NCBI GenBank assembly: GCA_051892875.1
Contig: JBJFGR010000085.1
Coordinates: 1-48,944 of the forward strand
From: JBJFGR01 sp051892875
GTDB taxonomy: Bacteria; Pseudomonadota; Gammaproteobacteria; Enterobacterales; Succinivibrionaceae
Direction of reading: 5' to 3'
DNA length: 48,944 nucleotides
Below the pieces are notes generated by a model. That model was not told the DNA's origin, ran no database searches, and worked only from the letters and a program-made list of their open reading frames with translations. The number at the start of each line of letters is the position of its first letter. The stretch's first letter is position 1. Both the position numbers and the translations under genes were made by a program. Positions 42,648 to 48,944 of this stretch are shown here, one piece after another.

Positions 42648-43106
42648 TTAAATCAGTACTCTTCTATAGCACATTCGTGTTCCTTGGTTTTGGTATTGTA
42701 ATTGTAATTGTAATTGTAATTGTAATTGTAATTGATTGCTACTAATAAAACATTTGGATAACGTGAGGATAAATCTTTTGCGTATTTCTGATTTCTTATT
42801 TATAAAACATTTTCCACTATCTAATTCTCTATAAGTATTGTAAGTATTATATGTAGAGTATGTATACCCAAATAATACACAGAAAGAAAGTGCTGCTTCA
42901 CTGTTATAACTAAGTGCTGATACATGCGGTCCATTATGAATGTCATTCATTATTTCTGCAACTCTATTTCCATCTTTTGTGACAGTTGCTTTATATAGCT
43001 CATCTGAACGCTTTACTATCTCAATTTGCGGGAACCAGTCTTCAGCAAATACCACACCTGTTAAAGCAAGAGATATTTCTAGGTTCGGTATATAAGCTTC
43101 TAACAT
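42648..43106 (-). CDS. Hypothetical protein with a Leu-Gln repeat tail
   Basis: I do not recognise this 152-residue product. Residues 1-85 look like a normal folded domain (LALTGVVFAEDWFPQIEIVK, GNRVAEIMNDIHNGPHVSAL). After that come short repeats: TYSTYNTYNTY at about 82-92, and QLQLQLQLQLQLQ near 127-139, coded by six copies of a hexanucleotide. The C-terminal half looks degenerate. No ribosome site precedes the ATG at 43106. It may be a fragment or a decaying gene. Neighbours on both sides are core genes, so it is probably an insertion or remnant. Confidence 0.45.
   Translation of the reverse strand: MLEAYIPNLEISLALTGVVFAEDWFPQIEIVKRSDELYKATVTKDGNRVAEIMNDIHNGPHVSALSYNSEAALSFCVLFGYTYSTYNTYNTYRELDSGKCFINKKSEIRKRFILTLSKCFISSNQLQLQLQLQLQLQYQNQGTRMCYRRVLI
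42699..42734. repeat. Hexanucleotide microsatellite, six copies of TAATTG
   Basis: Six perfect copies of TAATTG, flanked by partial copies. In the minus-strand gene each copy adds Leu-Gln. Copy-number changes would keep the frame. Confidence 0.95.
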
Positions 43107-43250
43107 ATTTTGTTTTGTGGTTTCTTTATTTTAGAAGAGTAATGTGTTTAAGAAATTATCCGTATCCCATTTAAAAGAAGGAGATATTTTACTGGAACAA
43201 AAAAACTAATTCGTGGGTGTTATAGGTAACTTATGATCAGAACAAAAGAG

Positions 43251-43274
43251 AAAGGGGAGCAAAACTCCCCTTTT
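43251..43274. terminator. Terminator after pflB
   Basis: AAAGGGGAG and CTCCCCTTTT pair across a short AAAA-type loop. It lies just after the pflB stop (read leftward) and has A/T flanks on both sides. Confidence 0.85.
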
Positions 43275-43298
43275 ATTAAAAGTTATATTTGTACAATT

Positions 43299-45590
43299 TT
43301 ATAAAGATTGAGTGAAAGTACGAGTTATTACGTCGTTCTGTTGTTCTTTTGTTAAAGAATTAAAACGAACAGCATAACCACTTACACGAATAGTTAACAT
43401 AGGATACTTTTCAGGATGTTCTTGAGCATCTAATAAAGTATCTCTGTTCAATACGTTAACATTTAAGTGCTGACCACCTTCGTGAGCATCTTCATGATGG
43501 AAGTAACCATCTAATAAGCCAACAAGATTCTTGTTTTGTTGAGCGTCTTCTTTACCTAAAGCAGCTGGAACGATAGAGAATGTATATGAAATACCGTCCT
43601 TAGCATAAGTAAATGGAAGTTTAGCTACTGAAGATAATGAAGCAACAGCACCCTTAATGTCACGACCATGCATTGGGTTTGCACCAGGACCGAATGGTTT
43701 ACCACCTTCACGACCATCAGGAGTATTACCAGTCTTCTTACCATATACTACATTTGAAGTAATAGTTAAAATTGACTGAGTAGGTACAGCGTTACGGTAT
43801 GTTACACGACTCTTAATCTTCTTCATGAAACGTTCTACTAAATCGCAAGCGATTGAGTCAACGCGATCATCATTATTACCATACTTTGGATAATCACCTT
43901 CAATTTCAAACTTAGTAGCAACACCATCTTCATCACGAACAGCCTTAACCTTAGCGTACTTGATTGCGGATAATGAGTCAGCTGCAACTGATAGACCTGC
44001 GATACCACATGCCATAGTACGGAATACATCACGATCATGTAATGCCATTTGAATTGCTTCATAAGCATACTTGTCATGCATGTAGTGAATGATATTTAAT
44101 GCTGTTACATATTGAGTTGCTAACCAATCCATGAAATTATCAACACGTTTCATAACATCATCAAAATCTAAGTATTCACCCTGTGGTAAATCAGTCTTAG
44201 GACCAACTTGCATCTTTAAACGTTCATCAACACCACCGTTGATGGAGTATAGAAGAGTTTTTGCTAAGTTAGCACGAGCACCGAAGAATTGCATTCTTTT
44301 ACCGATAACCATAGGTGATACACAACATGCAATTGCATAATCATCACTATTGAAATCTGGACGCATTAAGTCATCGTTTTCGTATTGAATTGATGATGTA
44401 TCGATAGAAACTTTTGCACAGAACTTCTTCCAAGCTTCTGGAAGTTTTTCAGACCAAAGGATAGTCATGTTAGGTTCAGGAGAAGTACCCATGTTGTATA
44501 GAGTATGTAAGTAACGGAATGAAGTACGTGTTACTAATGTACGACCGTCTAAGCCCATACCACCTAAAGATTCAGTAGCCCAAATTGGGTCACCTGAGAA
44601 TAATGAGTCATACTCAGGAGTACGTAAGAAACGAACCATACGTAACTTCATGATCATGTGGTCAACTAATTCCTGAGCTTGTGATTCAGTTAAAATACCT
44701 TTCTTTATATCACGTTCAATGTAGATATCGTGGAATGTTGCAGTACGTCCGTAAGACATAGCAGCACCATTTTGAGATTTAACTGCAGCTAAGTAACCAA
44801 AGTAAGTTGCTTGTAAAGCTTCTTTTGCAGTCTTTGCAGGCCCTGAAATATCGCAACCATATGAAGCAGCCATCTTCTTTAATTGAGCTAATGCTTTATA
44901 TTGGTCATTGATTTCTTCGCGAGCGCGAATAACGTCTTCTAATTCTTTTTCATCTTTTGGATGTTCTAATTGAGCTTGATATGAATTGTATTGCTTGAAT
45001 TTATCAGCCATCAAAGCATCAACACCATATAATGCTATACGACGGTAATCGCCGATGATACGACCACGTCCGTAAGCATCAGGTAAACCTGTTAATACTG
45101 CACTCTTACGACAATTTCTGATATCAGGAGTATAAACATCAAATACACCCTGGTTATGAGTCTTACGATATTCAGTGAAGATCTTTTCAACATCTTTGTT
45201 GAACGGTTTACCGTAGGTTTCGCAAGAAGTTTGAATCATGCGAATACCACCAAAAGGCATAATAGCTCTCTTTAAAGGAGCATCAGTCTGTAAACCTACA
45301 ATCTGTTCTAGATTCTGATCGATGTAACCTGGAGCGTGAGAAGTGATAGTTGAAGGAGTATCAGGGTCAAAATCTAATGGAGCATGAGTTGAGTTTTCAA
45401 TCTTAATGCCTTCCATGACTTTTTCCCAAAGTGTCTTTGTTGCTTCTGTTGCTGGTTGCAAGAATGATTCATCACCTTCATATGGTGTATAGTTCTTTTG
45501 AATGAAATCGCGGGTATCGATTGATTCTTGCCAAGCTCCTGGTGCGAAGCCTTCCCAAGCTACTTTTTGAAGCTCATTTAGTTCTGCCAT
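43299..45590 (-). CDS. pflB: Formate C-acetyltransferase (pyruvate formate-lyase)
   Basis: It splits pyruvate with CoA into acetyl-CoA and formate under anaerobic conditions, using a glycyl radical. It has 763 residues (E. coli 760). The catalytic Cys pair is in YAIACCVSPMVIG (about 417-429). The glycyl radical loop is near the C terminus, TIRVSGYAVRFNSL (Gly about 738). The sequence is full length. The activase pflA, downstream in E. coli, is not in the window. focA lies 38 bases upstream and co-transcription is likely. AGAGG precedes the ATG. Confidence 0.98.
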   Translation of the reverse strand: MAELNELQKVAWEGFAPGAWQESIDTRDFIQKNYTPYEGDESFLQPATEATKTLWEKVMEGIKIENSTHAPLDFDPDTPSTITSHAPGYIDQNLEQIVGLQTDAPLKRAIMPFGGIRMIQTSCETYGKPFNKDVEKIFTEYRKTHNQGVFDVYTPDIRNCRKSAVLTGLPDAYGRGRIIGDYRRIALYGVDALMADKFKQYNSYQAQLEHPKDEKELEDVIRAREEINDQYKALAQLKKMAASYGCDISGPAKTAKEALQATYFGYLAAVKSQNGAAMSYGRTATFHDIYIERDIKKGILTESQAQELVDHMIMKLRMVRFLRTPEYDSLFSGDPIWATESLGGMGLDGRTLVTRTSFRYLHTLYNMGTSPEPNMTILWSEKLPEAWKKFCAKVSIDTSSIQYENDDLMRPDFNSDDYAIACCVSPMVIGKRMQFFGARANLAKTLLYSINGGVDERLKMQVGPKTDLPQGEYLDFDDVMKRVDNFMDWLATQYVTALNIIHYMHDKYAYEAIQMALHDRDVFRTMACGIAGLSVAADSLSAIKYAKVKAVRDEDGVATKFEIEGDYPKYGNNDDRVDSIACDLVERFMKKIKSRVTYRNAVPTQSILTITSNVVYGKKTGNTPDGREGGKPFGPGANPMHGRDIKGAVASLSSVAKLPFTYAKDGISYTFSIVPAALGKEDAQQNKNLVGLLDGYFHHEDAHEGGQHLNVNVLNRDTLLDAQEHPEKYPMLTIRVSGYAVRFNSLTKEQQNDVITRTFTQSL

Positions 45591-45628
45591 TTTTTTACCT
45601 CTATGGTTTAGTTAGGTAGTTAAACGCT

Positions 45629-46516
45629 TTATGCCTTTTTGTGGCTAGCGCGACAATTAATATACCAATTATATACGCCAATCATTAGGCCTCCGCCAAT
45701 AATGTTACCTATAGTAACTGGTATTAAGTTTTTAACAATAAAGTTAATTGTTGTTAGATCTGCGAAGTTTTCTCTAGCAAGTCCTATAGTCTGCCAGAAT
45801 TCGTCAGATGCAAAATTCACTATGCTGATTCCAGCTGGAATCATAAACATATTAGCAATACTGTGTTCAAAACCTGAAGCTACAAACATACCAACAGGTA
45901 ATATCATTGCTAACATTTTATCTGCTAAACTTTTTCCTGCAAAACTTAACCAAACAGCACCACAAACCATGATATTACAAAAGATACCAGCGGTCATCGC
46001 TTCAATGAATCCTAACCAAAATTCTAAAGTTTCAGGTTCTATTGTGTGTATGTGGTGTAATTTGTGAGAGGCTGTTTCTAAAATAACTTTGCCCCAAACA
46101 CCATGAAATGCATTATATTCTCTTGCAAGCATCATAAGTAATACGATAAAAAGACCACCTATGAGATTACCAATATAAACAGTTGTCCAATTCTTAAGAA
46201 CTTGCTTCCAAGTTACTAATTTCTCCGCTTTAGCAACTAATGTAAGAGTTGATGAAGTAAATAATTCACCACCCATAATTACGCATAGAATTAATCCTAA
46301 AGCAAAGCATAAGCCTCCGACTAATTTTCCATGACCATCTGCTAAGCATGTAGTGTAAAACATAAATGCTAATGCGATAAAAGCTCCCGCATTAATAGCT
46401 GCTAATAAACATTTTTTAAAGGGTTTAGTAGTCTTATGTTCTGTTATACCAACTGAGGCCTGTGCCAGTTCTTCAGGTGATAAACAACTTGGACTAGTGT
46501 CTTTTTCTGTACTCAT
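45629..46516 (-). CDS. focA: Formate channel FocA
   Basis: It is a pentameric formate/nitrite-family channel that exports or imports formate made by PflB. It has 295 residues (E. coli 285). Six hydrophobic segments are visible, with the family motifs LALGLILCVIMGGELFTSS (split region about 95-112), NWTTVYIGNLIGG, and CNIMVCGAVWLSFAGKS. The final segment TIGNIIGGGLMIG is also typical. It sits upstream of pflB in the E. coli order. A TATAAT occurs about 40 bases upstream; no convincing FNR site was recognised by eye. Confidence 0.96.
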   Translation of the reverse strand: MSTEKDTSPSCLSPEELAQASVGITEHKTTKPFKKCLLAAINAGAFIALAFMFYTTCLADGHGKLVGGLCFALGLILCVIMGGELFTSSTLTLVAKAEKLVTWKQVLKNWTTVYIGNLIGGLFIVLLMMLAREYNAFHGVWGKVILETASHKLHHIHTIEPETLEFWLGFIEAMTAGIFCNIMVCGAVWLSFAGKSLADKMLAMILPVGMFVASGFEHSIANMFMIPAGISIVNFASDEFWQTIGLARENFADLTTINFIVKNLIPVTIGNIIGGGLMIGVYNWYINCRASHKKA

Positions 46517-46658
46517 TTTTCTATTCTACTTCAACTTTCTAAATTATATACTTAAAATTGATAAAAAGCTTGATATTTTGATTCTAAATGCAAAATTTTT
46601 TTATTATTTAATAAAAAAAATATTATTTTATTAAATAAATGATAATCTTTCCTATTAT

Positions 46659-48776
46659 TTACATTGAAATTAGCTTTTTAAAAGTTTCAATTAATTTATT
46701 TTGTACTGGAAAATTCTCAAAATTTGCCCCAAAATCTAAAAATATCGAAATTCGCTTGCCACTATACACAAACTTTTCACATTTTTCTATAAATTGTTTA
46801 TTATAAAATGTATATAAAATCTTTCTAAAGATTTTTGTATCATTGTTATCTTCACTGTTATTACACGATAAAATGAAGTTATGTTTATAAATAAGTTTTG
46901 AGCAGTTTATAACAGAAGATAGGTAATTCCCATTACATAGACAGTTAGTTTCTTGTTTTAAGTAGAAATCAGGTTTTCTTGAAAGAATATTAATGTCAAC
47001 TAGTTGATCGATGCTAAAATCATAATATGGATTTGTTTTATGATTTATTAGACCTAATTTTTGGACAGGTGTTAGTTCATTAATATCAATCAACATTTCA
47101 ATAAAATCATTAAACTCCTTTTTATTAAAAGATTTTCCTGATAAGAATTTAGGAGCTAAAGAAACATCTCTTATCTCTGTGTAGTATTCATCTTTATTGA
47201 ATCTATAGATTTCTGAGAAATTAGGAACTATAAGTCTATATGCATGCATGTGTTTATAACTAACATCATAGGACCAAAGATTTTTACCGATCTTATGTAA
47301 AATTTTTAATAAATGCTCGTACTGTTTTTTCGTATCATTTTCTTCAAATGACCAATTAACAAATTTGAATTGACTATCATTAGTAAAAAATGTGTATGAA
47401 ATAGTACCTGAATCATCTATAAAATTCTTTATAAAGTTTTTAAAATCAATTATTGGATCATCGGAGTCTGGTTCACAATCATCGATATCATCGAAATCAT
47501 CAATGTCATAAATTTCATCATCATGTTCTTTATCAGCAATGAAGTCATCATCAAAGTAGTCGATATCTGGATCATAAAAGTCTATTGTGTTGTTGTCTAT
47601 TAACTTTTGGTGCAGATTTTTAAATGATTTTAAGTATATGGTATTCCATTCAACTCCCTGCATGAGTTCTGTTAGAGTCCTTTCTAATGCAACCCCCATA
47701 TTAGGATGTGAACCTAGTGATATTTTGTATTCATCAGAATTTATTTTTGTAACCAGAACTAGTACAACAGGAAAAATCCCCCCTAAGGATGCATCATAGC
47801 ATTTAACAGAAAAACCATGATTATAAAATTCATCAATAGTTTTTTGAATAGATGGGAAGTTGTTGCTTATAAAATCTTTAGGTATTAATGGTAAAGCTTT
47901 GTTATTTTTATTTATAAATCCATCAAATTCATGTTTTTCAATTTGTCCATATAAGAATTTTCGTATAAATCTTTCAAAAATTTCAGATAAACCCTGAACT
48001 TTTGCTTCGTATTCAGAATTCCCTGCACACATACCATTAGTGCAATAACAACCTTCTAGATATCTAACTGGAAAATATGCTTTTTCATGGGTGTGTTCAT
48101 TTGTTAGTGGAATAGCACAAATTCCTCTATCTATATTACCTGTACAAATATCAGTAAAAGGAATAGTAAAAGTTAGACCTAATTCATTTTTTAATTTATT
48201 GTTAAACAGTTCTTTGGGTAAGGCTATGTTTTTTAATGTTTCAAATTCTTCTTCAGAAAAACCTTCGGATACAAAATGATCAATGCTTGGCTTAAAATTA
48301 CTTTGTTTATCGTTTTTAAAAAAATTACCCTTTAAGTTTACGGAGTTTATGTAGTAATCACATAAGTGCAGAAGTTTAGAGATGTTAAGAGTTTCTTTAT
48401 TATTACCTTTTTTATTACTTTTTTTATATTCATACAAAGATTTAGGGTATTTTACCCAAATTTCATCTTTGTATCGTGATACTGTAGCATTTGCAACGTC
48501 TTTTCCTAAATAATATTCATCAAAAAATGATTGATTTAATAAACGTTCAGCCATTTCACCTAAAGCCGAAGCTTGAGCAGCTTCTTTTGAGGTTCCTTTA
48601 CCATTTGTATGGATTATTGTAGGATTATTTTTATCATGCAATTCACATGAATATAAGTTAACGCCAGGGTTTAATTCATTATAAAATTCTAAATCCAAGC
48701 CTAATTCTGTTAGCTCTTCAGTAAAATATTTAATAGTACTTGATAGAGGGGCATCTTTGTTTAATAAATCGTGCAT
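46659..48776 (-). CDS. ycaO: YcaO protein (ribosomal S12 methylthiolation accessory type)
   Basis: E. coli YcaO contributes to beta-methylthiolation of ribosomal protein S12; the YcaO fold uses ATP to activate amide backbones. This product has 705 residues against 586 in E. coli. Conserved stretches: NGKGTSKEAAQASALGEMAE (about 59-78), CTNGMCAGNSEYEAKVQGLS followed by EIFERFIRK (about 240-270), and SLGSHPNMGVALERTLTELM (about 353-372). A strongly acidic insert (about 400-450, over 20 Asp/Glu) precedes NFIDDSGTISYTFF, where E. coli continues directly. ycaO-focA-pflB is the E. coli gene order. GAGG precedes the ATG. It is followed by focA after a 142-base AT-rich gap. Confidence 0.9.
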   Translation of the reverse strand: MHDLLNKDAPLSSTIKYFTEELTELGLDLEFYNELNPGVNLYSCELHDKNNPTIIHTNGKGTSKEAAQASALGEMAERLLNQSFFDEYYLGKDVANATVSRYKDEIWVKYPKSLYEYKKSNKKGNNKETLNISKLLHLCDYYINSVNLKGNFFKNDKQSNFKPSIDHFVSEGFSEEEFETLKNIALPKELFNNKLKNELGLTFTIPFTDICTGNIDRGICAIPLTNEHTHEKAYFPVRYLEGCYCTNGMCAGNSEYEAKVQGLSEIFERFIRKFLYGQIEKHEFDGFINKNNKALPLIPKDFISNNFPSIQKTIDEFYNHGFSVKCYDASLGGIFPVVLVLVTKINSDEYKISLGSHPNMGVALERTLTELMQGVEWNTIYLKSFKNLHQKLIDNNTIDFYDPDIDYFDDDFIADKEHDDEIYDIDDFDDIDDCEPDSDDPIIDFKNFIKNFIDDSGTISYTFFTNDSQFKFVNWSFEENDTKKQYEHLLKILHKIGKNLWSYDVSYKHMHAYRLIVPNFSEIYRFNKDEYYTEIRDVSLAPKFLSGKSFNKKEFNDFIEMLIDINELTPVQKLGLINHKTNPYYDFSIDQLVDINILSRKPDFYLKQETNCLCNGNYLSSVINCSKLIYKHNFILSCNNSEDNNDTKIFRKILYTFYNKQFIEKCEKFVYSGKRISIFLDFGANFENFPVQNKLIETFKKLISM

Positions 48777-48944
48777 TTTGCATCCTCGATATATGATTAT
48801 AAAAATTTTTCATATGATACACTAGAAAAATTGTTTTTTCATATTTTCTGTTTGTATAGATGCTGTCTATGTTATAACTTCTACGTGTTATGGGGTAAAT
48901 AACAGTTTTATTAAATATATAAATAGTTTATAATATCTAAAATA

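Noticed and set aside
45639..46067. 142-codon plus-strand frame opposite focA
   Set aside because: It is antisense to conserved membrane segments of focA; its hydrophobic character reflects the complementary strand.
46517..46658. FNR or ArcA site upstream of focA
   Set aside because: TTGAT half-sites are present, but none pair with ATCAA at the right spacing.

Overview
The window is AT-rich DNA from a gammaproteobacterium. Many gene neighbourhoods match Escherichia coli: pheS-pheT-ihfA, aspS-yebC, lolB-ispE-prs, purC-bamC and ycaO-focA-pflB. Mixed-acid fermentation genes (pflB, focA, ackA) and Na+-NQR maturation genes (nqrM, apbE) suggest an anaerobic or facultative, possibly gut-associated bacterium. 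I infer something like the Succinivibrionaceae, but I could not test this.

Layout. Bases 1-740 hold a broken tyrosine integrase that runs off the left edge. Bases 1000-4620 carry, on the minus strand, lysC behind a clear lysine riboswitch, then argA and maoP. Bases 4850-9990 carry, on the plus strand, glnS with a small partner gene, a small exported protein, purC, bamC and tRNA-Thr(CGU). Next come a SprA-like putative metalloprotease and ackA (minus), then a large membrane receptor with degenerate GGDEF and EAL domains (plus). Bases 16190-23260 are a housekeeping run: pheS, pheT, ihfA, a DUF5710 protein, aspS and yebC.

Bases 23600-33400 are a complete CRISPR-Cas locus placed between yebC and proS: cas9 (1444 aa), cas1, cas2, a csn2-like gene, a tracrRNA, a leader and an array of 50 repeats with 49 spacers. 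The gene content is type II-A, which is mostly known from Firmicutes, so the locus was probably acquired by transfer. Two features stand out. Each 36-base repeat ends in an extended -10 promoter element (TGGTATAAT), so each spacer may have its own promoter, as described for Neisseria type II-C. The tracrRNA has a short anti-repeat, and a predicted promoter would start transcription right at it. Together these suggest crRNA production that depends little on RNase III. This is the most interesting system in the window.

Bases 33650-48780 return to core genes: proS, nqrM-apbE, ppa, a small lipoprotein, mpl, the lolB-ispE-prs operon, an unknown gene with a hexanucleotide repeat, and the pflB, focA and ycaO cluster.
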